A model generated the notes under the pieces. The model saw only the letters and a list, made by a program, of their open reading frames with translations, was not told the origin of the DNA and did no database searches. From Ignavibacteria bacterium (GTDB lineage: Bacteria; Bacteroidota; Ignavibacteria; Tepidaquicellales; Tepidaquicellaceae): a stretch of DNA of 64,000 nucleotides. The stretch is from NCBI GenBank assembly GCA_019187405.1, contig JABAQZ010000011.1, positions 124,001 to 188,000 on the forward strand, written 5' to 3'. The first letter of the stretch is position 1; each line of letters starts with the position of its first letter. Positions 8,999 to 18,303 of the stretch are shown piece by piece. The position numbers and the translations under genes were made by a program.

Positions 8999-9426
8999 AA
9001 TACATCAAGCATAACGATAAACTTTTAGCCATAATTCTGCTCTCGGAATTTGAAGAAAAGGGGATACATTTTTTTACGTCAAACGATCTTTCGCAGCAGC
9101 TGGCATACATGCATCATCCCAGCGGTAAAATTATCGAGCCTCATGTTCACAATCCTGTAACGCGGGAAGTTCAATATACACAGGAAGTACTGATGCTGAA
9201 AAAAGGAAAACTGCGTGTAGATTTTTATGATGACGATCAGAATTATCTTGAAAGCAGAATTCTGAAAGCAGGAGATGTCATACTTTTATCCACAGGGGGA
9301 CATGGATTCGAAGTGTTGGAAGAACTGCAGATGATAGAAGTTAAGCAAGGACCTTATGCGGGCGATGGAGATAAGACGAGATTTAAATCTGTCAGCAAAG
9401 ATAAACTGGAGATTAAAAGCAGTTGA
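8992..9426 (+). CDS. Cupin-domain protein
   Basis: This 144-residue single-domain protein has a cupin pattern: EPHVHNPVTREVQYTQEVL for the first motif, then LKAGDVILLSTGGHGFEVLE for the second. The His residues in EPHVH and GGHGF would sit where cupins bind metal or substrate. Cupins in sugar clusters are often 3,4-ketoisomerases or epimerases acting on dTDP-sugars, but this one lacks a recognisable match to FdtA or RmlC. It is coupled by a TTGA overlap to an aminotransferase gene, so a role in preparing a keto sugar for amination is plausible but unproven. Confidence 0.65.
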   Translation: MVEYIKHNDKLLAIILLSEFEEKGIHFFTSNDLSQQLAYMHHPSGKIIEPHVHNPVTREVQYTQEVLMLKKGKLRVDFYDDDQNYLESRILKAGDVILLSTGGHGFEVLEELQMIEVKQGPYAGDGDKTRFKSVSKDKLEIKSS

Positions 9427-10538
9427 AATTTATACCTGTAAATGAACCGCTTCTTGACGGGAATGAAAAACGTTATCTTCAGGAATGCATTGAGTCCGGA
9501 TGGATTTCCTCGGAAGGACCTTTTGTCAGAATGCTGGAGGAAAAGTTTGCCGAAAGGACAGGGAGAAAATTCGGTATAGCAGTATGCAATGGGACTGCAG
9601 CTCTCGAAGCAGCAGTAATTGCTGCCGGTATTAAAAAAGGTGATGAAGTAATCATGCCTTCGTTTACAATAATTTCCTGCGCATCAGCAGTAATCAGAGC
9701 AGGAGGAATCCCGGTACTTACTGATTCAGATCCGTTGACATGGAATATGAACACGGATGAAATCAGAAATAAAATTACAAAAAAAACAAAAGCCATAATG
9801 GCAGTTCACATATACGGACTGCCCGTAGAGATGGATAAAGTTTTAAAAATAGCCGAAGAAAATAATCTGAAGGTAATAGAAGATGCTGCTGAATTAATCG
9901 GACAAAAATTCAGGGGCAGACAATGCGGAAGCTTTGGCGATGTAAGTACATTCAGCTTTTATCCAAATAAACATATCACAACAGGCGAGGGTGGAATGAT
10001 ACTGACAGATGATGAGGATATTGCAGAAAGATGCCGCTCTCTCAGAAATTTATGCTTTAAGGCATCCAGAAGATTTGAGCATGATGAGCTGGGATTTAAC
10101 TTCAGAATGACGAACCTGCAGGCAGCAGTCGGAGTAGCACAGCTTGAAAGGCTGGATAAGTTCATTGAAAAGAAAAGACAAATCGGTAAGATGTACAATG
10201 ATTTACTCAAAGAGCAGATTGAAATTCAGATTCCTGTTGTTGAAACTGATTACTCCGAAAATATATACTGGGTTTATGGGATTCTTCTAAAGAATAAAAA
10301 AAACGGAAATGCCGATATCGTTATGAAACAGTTGGCCGAAAGGGGAATTGGGACAAGACCATTCTTTTACCCGATGCATTTACAGCCGGTATTCAGAAAT
10401 AAAGGAATGTTTAAAAATGAATTTTATCCTGTTTCGGAAAACCTGTCCGAAATGGGATTTTATCTTCCAAGCGGACTTGGACTTAACGAAGACCAAATTT
10501 TGAGAACAGCCGAGGAACTAAAAAAAATTATTTCCTGA
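9423..10538 (+). CDS. DegT/DnrJ/EryC1/StrS sugar aminotransferase
   Basis: This 371-residue PLP-dependent aminotransferase acts on nucleotide 4-keto (or 3-keto) sugars. The cofactor-stacking region VCNGTAALEAA is at about residues 54-64, VIEDAAELIGQ at 151-161, and the Schiff-base Lys is Lys183 in SFYPNKHITTGEGG. The EDAAE block and overall length resemble GDP-perosamine synthases (PerA), so a GDP-4-keto-6-deoxymannose substrate fits the RMD-like gene at 542. Other 4-amino sugars are equally possible. The start is TTG, overlapping the cupin stop as TTGA. The next gene is a formyltransferase-like enzyme, which suggests an N-formylated amino sugar. Confidence 0.85.
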   Translation: MKFIPVNEPLLDGNEKRYLQECIESGWISSEGPFVRMLEEKFAERTGRKFGIAVCNGTAALEAAVIAAGIKKGDEVIMPSFTIISCASAVIRAGGIPVLTDSDPLTWNMNTDEIRNKITKKTKAIMAVHIYGLPVEMDKVLKIAEENNLKVIEDAAELIGQKFRGRQCGSFGDVSTFSFYPNKHITTGEGGMILTDDEDIAERCRSLRNLCFKASRRFEHDELGFNFRMTNLQAAVGVAQLERLDKFIEKKRQIGKMYNDLLKEQIEIQIPVVETDYSENIYWVYGILLKNKKNGNADIVMKQLAERGIGTRPFFYPMHLQPVFRNKGMFKNEFYPVSENLSEMGFYLPSGLGLNEDQILRTAEELKKIIS

Positions 10539-10573
10539 ATGTTTCATCTGTTATTTCAAAAAACAAATTTTAG

Positions 10574-11521
10574 ATGAAAGACAAAAAAGATTTAAAATAT
10601 CTGTTCATCGGAGGGACACAGTCCGGCTATAAGCTTCTAAAAGCTGTCATAAGCGATGATTTCCACCCGTCTTATGCATTCATATTAAAAGAGGATAAAC
10701 ATGAAAAAGAAAAATATTCGCAGAAAATCTCAAAAATGTTATCAAAGCGAGGAGTTTCGTTTGAATTAAGAAAGGCATTATCGTCTGAGGATTTAGGATT
10801 CATTTCAAGATCAGGATTTGATTTTGTGATTGTTTACGGATGGAGGTCAATGATAAAACTGGATTTCAATAAATCGGGACTGCCTTTGTTTGCGGGTATT
10901 CATAATTCTTTACTCCCAAAGTACAGAGGCTTTGCGCCTTTGCAGTGGGCAGTTATCAACGGTGAAAAGTATTCGGGAATTACCATGTTCAGAATAGGCA
11001 ACGGGGACGTGGATTCAGGCGACATAATTCGTCAGAAAAAAATAAAAATCGGAGACGATGAATTTATACAGGAGATTAACAGTAAATTTACCGAAGCAGC
11101 GATAAAATTATTTACAGAGTTTATAAATTTATATTTGAAAGAAGAATTAAGATTCAGAAAGCAGAGGGAAAAAGATGCAACTTATACATGCAAGAGAATT
11201 CCCGAAGACAGTAAAATCGACTGGACAAAAAGTTCAACGGAAATATTCAACCTGATAAGAGCTACAGCAGATTCACCACACAGTGCATATTGCGCATACA
11301 AAGGTAAACGGTATTACATTTTCGAAGCAGCTCAAGGAAAATTCAATAATAAAAAATTTTCCGGGAGAATATGCGGAAGGGTTTACAGGATAAATGATGA
11401 AGGCATTGAAGTTATCTGCGGAAGCGGTACATTGTTAATAAAGAAATGGTGTAAAATTAATTCAGGAAATATCGTTACGCCGTCTTTGGAAATAAAATCG
11501 ATAAAAGAAACTTTAAGCTGA
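10574..11521 (+). CDS. Formyltransferase-family protein, probable sugar N-formyltransferase
   Basis: This 315-residue protein has the formyltransferase core IHNSLLPKYRGFAPLQWAVI, with the catalytic-type His110, and DVDSGDI with Asp147. The C-terminal part resembles the Fmt C-terminal domain. The methionyl-tRNA and sugar formyltransferases use an Asn-x-His-Asp set; here the Asn position is Gly108. The position right after a sugar aminotransferase favours formylation of a 4-amino-sugar nucleotide with N10-formyl-tetrahydrofolate rather than tRNA formylation. Whether the missing Asn reduces activity or marks a distinct subfamily cannot be told here. Confidence 0.75.
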   Translation: MKDKKDLKYLFIGGTQSGYKLLKAVISDDFHPSYAFILKEDKHEKEKYSQKISKMLSKRGVSFELRKALSSEDLGFISRSGFDFVIVYGWRSMIKLDFNKSGLPLFAGIHNSLLPKYRGFAPLQWAVINGEKYSGITMFRIGNGDVDSGDIIRQKKIKIGDDEFIQEINSKFTEAAIKLFTEFINLYLKEELRFRKQREKDATYTCKRIPEDSKIDWTKSSTEIFNLIRATADSPHSAYCAYKGKRYYIFEAAQGKFNNKKFSGRICGRVYRINDEGIEVICGSGTLLIKKWCKINSGNIVTPSLEIKSIKETLS

Positions 11522-11611
11522 TATAAATCCTGAAATAGAGCGGTGATATTTTTCAAAATTAATAACAAATTTTTCAACTAACATATTTTCAAACCCCCAA
11601 ATTATTTAACA

Positions 11612-12391
11612 TTGCCAAAAATATTTAATTTATACGCTAAGTATTATGATCTATTATACCGAGATAAAAATTATCTTGCAGAATCAAATTACATTAAGAA
11701 ACTAATTAATCTTTATAAACCCGATTCTAAAAATCTGCTTGATCTTGGTTGTGGAACAGGCAGGCATATACTAAACATTGCCGGAAGCGGTATTGATGTT
11801 TCCGGAGTTGAGTTATCCGAGGTTATGCTTGAAAAAGCAATTGAAAATCTACGGGATAAAAGCAAACTGCATAACAGAGTAAAGTTTTATCACGGAGACA
11901 TAAAGAGCATCAGATTAAAGGAAAAGTTTGATGTAATAATAATGTTGTTCCATGTGATGAGCTATCAGAATTCCAATAATGACATAATGCTGACATTGAA
12001 AACCATCAAAGAGCATCTTAATGAAAACGGAATTTGTATTTTCGATTTTTGGTATGGACCCGGCGTTTTAACGGAAAGACCTGAAAAAAGAGAGAGGATA
12101 CTTTCGGATGATGAAATCAGCATTTTCAGAACATCAAATCCTGTGATGAGAATTAATGAAAACATTGTGGAAGTAAATTTTCATATTGATATCAAGGACG
12201 AAAACGGAATTAAAATCGAAGAGTTTGCTGAAATCCACAGCATGCGATATTTATTTAAACCGGAAATAAAACTGTTCCTGAATTATTTTAATATGAGTCT
12301 GATACATATAGAAGAATGGATGACCGGAAAAATGTTGAGCGAAAAAAGCTGGTATGCAACTGCAATTATTGGAAATAAAAGTGAAAAATAA
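11612..12391 (+). CDS. Class I SAM-dependent methyltransferase
   Basis: This 259-residue protein has motif I LLDLGCGTGRHI (residues 42-53), an acidic end of the second strand in VSGVELSEVMLEKA, and VIIMLFHVMSY for motif IV. This is the fold of class I methyltransferases and the layout of sugar O- or N-methyltransferases. The start is TTG at 11612, after a 90-base AT-rich gap with no visible terminator. The substrate is unknown; in this context a glycan or nucleotide sugar is likely. Confidence 0.85.
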   Translation: MPKIFNLYAKYYDLLYRDKNYLAESNYIKKLINLYKPDSKNLLDLGCGTGRHILNIAGSGIDVSGVELSEVMLEKAIENLRDKSKLHNRVKFYHGDIKSIRLKEKFDVIIMLFHVMSYQNSNNDIMLTLKTIKEHLNENGICIFDFWYGPGVLTERPEKRERILSDDEISIFRTSNPVMRINENIVEVNFHIDIKDENGIKIEEFAEIHSMRYLFKPEIKLFLNYFNMSLIHIEEWMTGKMLSEKSWYATAIIGNKSEK

Positions 12392-12394
12392 AAT

Positions 12395-13579
12395 TTGAAG
12401 AAAGTAGCTTTTTTAAGTCCGAACTTAGATACATTTTCAAATCCCACGCTTTTGCATCTGTTTGAAAAGCTGATCGAAAAAAATTACAGGATAATTTTTA
12501 TCGGCTTTGATCAGATATTCATACCAAAGCACATTATAGATAATCTGGAATTCATGGAAATGCCGTTTAACTTTTATAAGTTCAAGTTTTCATTCTGGAA
12601 TATTATAAAACTTGTACGACAATATTACAATCTTTTCCGAAAGCTGAAAATTGAAAATAAAATTGACACGATGATATGCGTCGATCCAATGGGTATTGTA
12701 ATTGCAGGCAGAATCCGGAGATTGATAAAATTTAAACTCATATACGCTTCATTTGAGATTTTTTTTAAGGAAGAGTTTACCATACCGAGAAAAAAAATAA
12801 TCAAGGAGCACGAGTTGGTTTATTCGAAATATGCCGACATGATAATAATACAGGATCCAAGAAGGGAAAAACTTTTGAGAGAAGTAAATAATTTCAGACC
12901 TGATGCTGAAATTAAAAGAATTCCCGTTTCGCCGGTTCCTGTAAATAATGTCTCAAACGCAAATGACATTTATAAATTGCTAAACATACCAACTGAAAAG
13001 AACATAGTCATTTATTCGGGAACACTTGAAAAGTGGAGCGGTATATATGATATTCTAGACTTATTTCCGGGTCAATGGAACAATGGAAACTGGCTTGTAA
13101 TTCATTCTCATAAAAAGTTGCAAGAAGATTCTAATCTTATGAAAAGAATTAATGAACTGATTGACAGAAAATGCAATATATCATTTCACAATAAACCATT
13201 TTATGATAACATGGAATATTTTTCATTTTTATCAAAATGCAAAATTGGCATTGCATTATATTATCCGAATGATGAGGATATTTTTTCAGGGAAAAACATT
13301 GAGTTTATTGGATTGTCATCTGGGAAATTTAGTACATATATGATGCTTGGAATTCCGACAATTACAACATCGAATCCAATTTATGTAACGTTAAACGAAA
13401 AATATCATTTCGGAAAAACAATAAAGACATTAAATGATTTTCCCGATGCGGTCAATATGATAAACCTTGAATACGAACAAATGAAAAGCGGATGTAAAGA
13501 AGTTTACGCGCAGGTATTAAATCCTGAAAAAGAACTTGGTGAAGTAGTAAAATATATTGAGGAGCAAAGTAATAAATGA
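12395..13579 (+). CDS. GT-B glycosyltransferase (group 1-like)
   Basis: This 394-residue protein has a TTG start. The N-terminal half begins KKVAFLSPNLDTFSNPT and includes KLIYASFEIFF. The second half contains NIVIYSGTLEKWSGIYDIL and SGKFSTYMMLGIPTITTSN, the positions of the donor-binding loop in GT4-like enzymes, although the classical E-x7-E is weak. It ends in an ATGA overlap with the following GT2 gene. The sugar specificity is unknown. Confidence 0.75.
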   Translation: MKKVAFLSPNLDTFSNPTLLHLFEKLIEKNYRIIFIGFDQIFIPKHIIDNLEFMEMPFNFYKFKFSFWNIIKLVRQYYNLFRKLKIENKIDTMICVDPMGIVIAGRIRRLIKFKLIYASFEIFFKEEFTIPRKKIIKEHELVYSKYADMIIIQDPRREKLLREVNNFRPDAEIKRIPVSPVPVNNVSNANDIYKLLNIPTEKNIVIYSGTLEKWSGIYDILDLFPGQWNNGNWLVIHSHKKLQEDSNLMKRINELIDRKCNISFHNKPFYDNMEYFSFLSKCKIGIALYYPNDEDIFSGKNIEFIGLSSGKFSTYMMLGIPTITTSNPIYVTLNEKYHFGKTIKTLNDFPDAVNMINLEYEQMKSGCKEVYAQVLNPEKELGEVVKYIEEQSNK

Positions 13580-14703
13580 TTGAGTTAATGGAGAATTACA
13601 AAAGACTTCTGAAAGAACTTCCAGCGCCTCCAAAGGGTAAGACCGGCTGGCCTTGGGATATAGAAACCGATCCTGCAGTTTATGCAAGATTGAAAAAATT
13701 CTCGGTAATTTCTATAGTAACTCCAAGTTTCAATCAGGGAGAATATATTGAACAGACGATAAGATCGGTTTTGCTGCAAAATTATCCTGCAATGGAATAC
13801 ATTATCATTGACGGAGGAAGTAATGATAATACAATAGAGATCATTAAAAAATATGAGCGTTGGTTAAAACATTGGGAAAGTACGCCTGATAATGGTCAGT
13901 CCGATGCGATAAACAAAGGTATAAAAATATGTTCCGGAGAGATATTCAACTGGCTTAACAGTGACGATTATTATTATCAAAATTGTTTTTTTCATCTCAC
14001 TCAAAGTTTTTCATCGGAGAAAATATATGCAACAGCCGGAAGCTACAGATTCTTTGACGAAGAAAATGAAAAGAAAGAAAAAATTATCGGACTGCAGTTA
14101 AAGCCTTCGGTTGAGGAATCAATTGCATTTGTTTTGATGGACCAGCCTTCGACATTTTTCCGTTTGCAGATTATAAAACAACTCGGGGGACTCGATAACA
14201 GACTAAAGTTTGTAATGGATCAGGATATTTGGAAGAAATATTTACTCCGGTATGGCATGGAAAACATTAAAGTAACTAAAAAGAATCTTACTAATTTCAG
14301 ATTGCACGGAGAATCAAAGACATCGAGGAATGAATTCTCGGAAGAGTATCACGGAATATTTTATTCAATTGCATTGAAATTGAAACTCGACAAACAGGCT
14401 GAATTAATAGCTGATGAATTTGCACTAAATAAAAATTCCGGCTACGATTTTAAATTTGAATTCAGGGAGCATGACAGGATAATTGCTGCTAAGGCGATAA
14501 ACTATCTTATTTATTTTCTTGGCAGAAAGCATTTCACACTAGGTAATCACAAAAAGTCGGCAGAATTCTTTTCCAGTACAGATGCAGGTATGTTGAAAAA
14601 AAAGCACAGAGAAGAATTAAGGAAGCTTAAAGTAAAACTGAAATTGATAAAAATCGGACTTTCATCTTTAATAAAGAAGCCGTTAAAAGCCGCATCGGCT
14701 TAA
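13576..14703 (+). CDS. Glycosyltransferase family 2
   Basis: This 375-residue GT-A protein has SIVTPSFNQGEYIEQTI at about residues 46-62, IIIDGGSNDNT for the nucleotide site, GQSDAINKGI, and the metal-binding NSDD at 128-131. The N-terminal leader LPAPPKGKTGWPW is a known mark of one GT2 subgroup in polysaccharide clusters. The C-terminal 100 residues are basic and have no clear domain. The ATG overlaps the previous stop by four bases, so the two genes are probably co-translated. Confidence 0.9.
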   Translation: MIELMENYKRLLKELPAPPKGKTGWPWDIETDPAVYARLKKFSVISIVTPSFNQGEYIEQTIRSVLLQNYPAMEYIIIDGGSNDNTIEIIKKYERWLKHWESTPDNGQSDAINKGIKICSGEIFNWLNSDDYYYQNCFFHLTQSFSSEKIYATAGSYRFFDEENEKKEKIIGLQLKPSVEESIAFVLMDQPSTFFRLQIIKQLGGLDNRLKFVMDQDIWKKYLLRYGMENIKVTKKNLTNFRLHGESKTSRNEFSEEYHGIFYSIALKLKLDKQAELIADEFALNKNSGYDFKFEFREHDRIIAAKAINYLIYFLGRKHFTLGNHKKSAEFFSSTDAGMLKKKHREELRKLKVKLKLIKIGLSSLIKKPLKAASA

Positions 14704-14740
14704 TGTATAAACTATACATGTACTTCACGGGATTTAAATT

Positions 14741-15871
14741 TTGAAAAAAATAGCAATAGTCTCAACCAATAAATCTGCCTGGGGAGGCAGCGAATATCTT
14801 TGGTATTATACTGCTTTACGTTTAAAGGAAAGTAATAACATAGATTTGAAGGTGAGCATTCCGAGATGGAAAGATATTCCACCGCTTGTAAAAGAATTAA
14901 GCAATAAAGGGATAGAAGTAATTTACAACACGGGAACAAGAAATTTTAGCAAGAAAGTCAGATGGATTATAAAGTCTGACATTATTTATGATTACAAGAA
15001 TGAGGGATTTAAATTTCTGATAAGATACAAACCTGATCTTGTCATTATAAATCAGGGCGGAAATACAGGCGGCATTGATTTAATGGAGTACTGTCTTAAC
15101 AATAATCTTAAGTTCGTTACAATTTCAAATGTTGCAAATGAAGCGAAGTGGCCTGATGATGAACTTAACAAAAGACTTTCCAAGGTATTGCCTGAGGCAT
15201 TAATAAATTTTTATGTAAGCAAGGCTAATCTGAAACTGACAGAAATTCAGATAGGACAAGACATCAATAATGCAGAAATAATAATGAATCCGTTTAACGT
15301 TAGATTTGATAATGACATTGCATATCCGGAAGTAAAAGAGTTTTATTATATGGCAAATGTTGCAAGACATGAATTTTACGCCAAAGGTCAGGATTTATTA
15401 TTTCAGGTGCTCGATGAAAAAAAGTGGAGAGAGAGGAACATTATCGTGAATCTTTACGGGAAAGGACTGCACAGTTATTCAGTAGAAAAGCTGATCAGAT
15501 ATTTCGATTTAGCAAATGTTAAATTAAACGGTCACATCAATCCTGAAGAAATCTGGAAAATAAATCATGCACTGTTGCTTACATCAAGATATGAAGGACT
15601 TCCTTTGGCATTGATTGAAGCGATGCTTTGCGGCAGAACGGGAGTTGTAACAAAAGTAAGCGGAAATCCAGAGGTAATGTTTGATAACGAGACAGGGTTT
15701 CTTGCAAATGCAGCAACGCCGGAGTTTATTGATGAAGCAATGGAAAGAGCATGGAGCAGACGAAATGAATGGGAGACTATGGGTTTAATTGCAAAGCAAT
15801 ACATTAAAAAAACAATTCACAAAGATCCTGTTGGAGTCTTTGCGCAAAAAATCATGTCACTTTTAAATTAG
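14741..15871 (+). CDS. Glycosyltransferase family 4
   Basis: This 376-residue GT-B enzyme has the N-terminal loop SAWGGSEYLWYYTALRL. The C-terminal donor site is LLTSRYEGLPLALIEAMLCG, with the two Glu residues of E-x7-E, followed by SGNPEVMFDNETGFL. Such enzymes transfer a sugar from a nucleotide donor with retention. The start is TTG, 37 bases after the previous stop. Confidence 0.88.
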   Translation: MKKIAIVSTNKSAWGGSEYLWYYTALRLKESNNIDLKVSIPRWKDIPPLVKELSNKGIEVIYNTGTRNFSKKVRWIIKSDIIYDYKNEGFKFLIRYKPDLVIINQGGNTGGIDLMEYCLNNNLKFVTISNVANEAKWPDDELNKRLSKVLPEALINFYVSKANLKLTEIQIGQDINNAEIIMNPFNVRFDNDIAYPEVKEFYYMANVARHEFYAKGQDLLFQVLDEKKWRERNIIVNLYGKGLHSYSVEKLIRYFDLANVKLNGHINPEEIWKINHALLLTSRYEGLPLALIEAMLCGRTGVVTKVSGNPEVMFDNETGFLANAATPEFIDEAMERAWSRRNEWETMGLIAKQYIKKTIHKDPVGVFAQKIMSLLN

Positions 15872-15888
15872 TTCTTATATACGCCTGT

Positions 15889-17124
15889 TTGAAATCAGAA
15901 GACAAAAAAATTAAAGTATGCATAATTACTGCGATACTTCCTCCGGCATACGGCGGGGCTGAAGTTGCAGCATTTAAATATGCCGGCAGAATAAATAAAA
16001 AAAAAGATTATGAAGTGTTGGTAATCGGCTGGGACAGAACGGGATTATACATGAAGAGCAATCTTAAGTATGAGTTTGTTCATCCCGTAAGATTTTATGA
16101 CAATCCCAAAGATGCAAAAGGTATATTAATTTACTTTCAGCAGCTTCATCACATGTGGAATTGTTTTTGGGCTTTGCTTTTACCGATGTGGAAATACAGG
16201 AAGAAATATGATTTTGTGCATAATTTTAATTCCGGATTTGCATTTAACAGGATTGCCATATTCATCGCAAAGCTGCTCGGGAAAAAAGTTATTACTGAAA
16301 CATCATTAATCGGTGATGATGATCCAGTTTCACTTGGAAGATTTAAAAACTGGAAAGACTATTTAAAACCGAAGTTCATACGGTACTTGTTTTACAAAAT
16401 GGCAGACAGATATGTCAGCAAATCAGAAGTGATTACGGATTTGTTCAAAGTATCCGAGATTCCGATGTCAAAGGTCGTTCAGATTCCATATTCAGTTGAT
16501 ACAGATAAATTTTTTCCTTTGCAAAACGGTCAGAAGCAGGAATTGAGATCAAAGCTGGGTCTACCGGAAAACGGAATAATAATCTTATTTGTTGGCGGAA
16601 TAAATTTCAGAAAAGGAGTTCATTATCTGCTTGATTCATTTATTCAGCTCGAGAGGAAATATCCTGATTTGAAACTCATAATTGCGGGACCCACATATAA
16701 GTATGATCAAAATTACATTTCAGAAATAAAAAATAAAATAATATCAAATAAACTTGGAAGCAAAATATTTCTTACAGAAGAAAACATCAGCAACGTTGAT
16801 GAATTTATGCAGACTTCGGATATTTTTGTACTTCCATCGAGGCAGGAAGGATTTCCGATTTCGATAATAGAAGCGATGTCCTGCGGTCTTGCTGTTATTG
16901 CATCTGATATTCCGGAAATATCCAAAGCTCAGATTAATAACAAAGTTGACGGTTATGTTTTTCCGGTTGGTGAAGTTAACAAATTAGCCGAGATAATGGA
17001 AAATCTTATTAACAACAGGAATGAAATGAGCAGAGTAGGTCAAAATGCAAGAAGCAAAGTATTAGAAAACTGGTCTTCGGAAATTGTTGACAGGATGTAC
17101 AAAAATCTTTATCTGTCGATTTGA
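15889..17124 (+). CDS. Glycosyltransferase family 4
   Basis: This 411-residue GT-B enzyme begins with ILPPAYGGAEVAAFKYAGRI, the glycine-rich N-terminal loop. The C-terminal domain has ILFVGGINFRKGVHYLLDSF and VLPSRQEGFPISIIEAMSCG with E-x7-E. It is a retaining cytoplasmic transferase, donor unknown. The start is TTG. Confidence 0.9.
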   Translation: MKSEDKKIKVCIITAILPPAYGGAEVAAFKYAGRINKKKDYEVLVIGWDRTGLYMKSNLKYEFVHPVRFYDNPKDAKGILIYFQQLHHMWNCFWALLLPMWKYRKKYDFVHNFNSGFAFNRIAIFIAKLLGKKVITETSLIGDDDPVSLGRFKNWKDYLKPKFIRYLFYKMADRYVSKSEVITDLFKVSEIPMSKVVQIPYSVDTDKFFPLQNGQKQELRSKLGLPENGIIILFVGGINFRKGVHYLLDSFIQLERKYPDLKLIIAGPTYKYDQNYISEIKNKIISNKLGSKIFLTEENISNVDEFMQTSDIFVLPSRQEGFPISIIEAMSCGLAVIASDIPEISKAQINNKVDGYVFPVGEVNKLAEIMENLINNRNEMSRVGQNARSKVLENWSSEIVDRMYKNLYLSI

Positions 17125-17154
17125 GAAATCGTCGGATAACAACAAACAACTCCT

Positions 17155-18300
17155 TTGCCAATATTTAATAAATTGAAGCGGGATAAAATAAAAATATTAT
17201 ATACGATTCCAAATTTTAATACTGCGGGAAGCGGTAAAGCTCTCATTAATGTAATATCCAAGCTTGATAAAAATATATTCGAGCCGAGCATTTGCTGCAG
17301 ACATGATAAAGGTGAATTGTTTAAAACAGCCGAAGATTTAAATGTGCCGATTTACATTTCTTCTTTTACGACTGTAGTAAAACCAAGATTGAGAGGTATC
17401 AGAAATATTTACAAGCTGTCAAGATTTTTTAAAAAGATAAATCCCGACATAATACATTCGTATAATTACTCAGATGATTATTCAGAAGGACTTGCATCTA
17501 AATTGTCACGTATCAAGTGGGTTTATACAAAAAAAAACATGGGATGGGGAAGCAATGCTTGGAAAATCAGATCAAGGATTGCAGACATGATAATACCGCA
17601 GAATGAAGAAATGATTAAAAAACTTTTTGCTGATTACGAGAAAATAAAACTTATTCCGATCGGCATAGATATAAATGAATTCTCATTAAATGGTAAAGAT
17701 TCAAGCGTAATAAAAGAATTTAATTTGGAAAATTCTTTCCCGTTAATCATGACGATTGCAAACGTAATTCCCATTAAAGGATTGGATGATCTCATAAAGG
17801 GATTTAAACTGGTTCTCGAAGATTATGAAAATGCAAAACTTTTGATAGTAGGAGAAAACAGGACTGAATACGCACATGAATTAGAGTCGCTTGTAAGTAC
17901 TCTTGGAATCGGCGATAAAGTAATATTTACCGGAAGGAAATCCAATATTAAATCATTTCTTAGCATAAGCGATTTGTTTATTCTTTCATCTAAGAAAACA
18001 GGAGAAGGCGGACCAATATCGATACTTGAATCAATGGCAAGCGGACTTATTACCATTGGAAGCGACGTACCGGGAATAAGAGACCAATTCAGGGAATTTC
18101 CCGAACAGCTTTTTGAATCACAGAATCCCGGGTCTATCGCAAATAAAATTTTAAATATGCTGAAAAAGTCCGACAGTGAGAAACAAATAATAAAGGACAA
18201 GCAAAAAGAATTTATAACAAGGAATTATTCCATCGATAATGAAGTCGAAAAACTTCAAAAAGTATATATCAAGCTGGCCAAATACAATCGTCCTGTTTAA
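17155..18300 (+). CDS. Glycosyltransferase family 4
   Basis: This 381-residue GT-B enzyme has the N-terminal loop PNFNTAGSGKALINVISKL. The C-terminal domain has ANVIPIKGLDDLIKGFKLV and SSKKTGEGGPISILESMASG, then GSDVPGIRDQF. The TTG start is 30 bases after the previous stop, and the stop is three bases before the next gene. The donor is unknown. Confidence 0.9.
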   Translation: MPIFNKLKRDKIKILYTIPNFNTAGSGKALINVISKLDKNIFEPSICCRHDKGELFKTAEDLNVPIYISSFTTVVKPRLRGIRNIYKLSRFFKKINPDIIHSYNYSDDYSEGLASKLSRIKWVYTKKNMGWGSNAWKIRSRIADMIIPQNEEMIKKLFADYEKIKLIPIGIDINEFSLNGKDSSVIKEFNLENSFPLIMTIANVIPIKGLDDLIKGFKLVLEDYENAKLLIVGENRTEYAHELESLVSTLGIGDKVIFTGRKSNIKSFLSISDLFILSSKKTGEGGPISILESMASGLITIGSDVPGIRDQFREFPEQLFESQNPGSIANKILNMLKKSDSEKQIIKDKQKEFITRNYSIDNEVEKLQKVYIKLAKYNRPV

Positions 18301-18303
18301 ACT

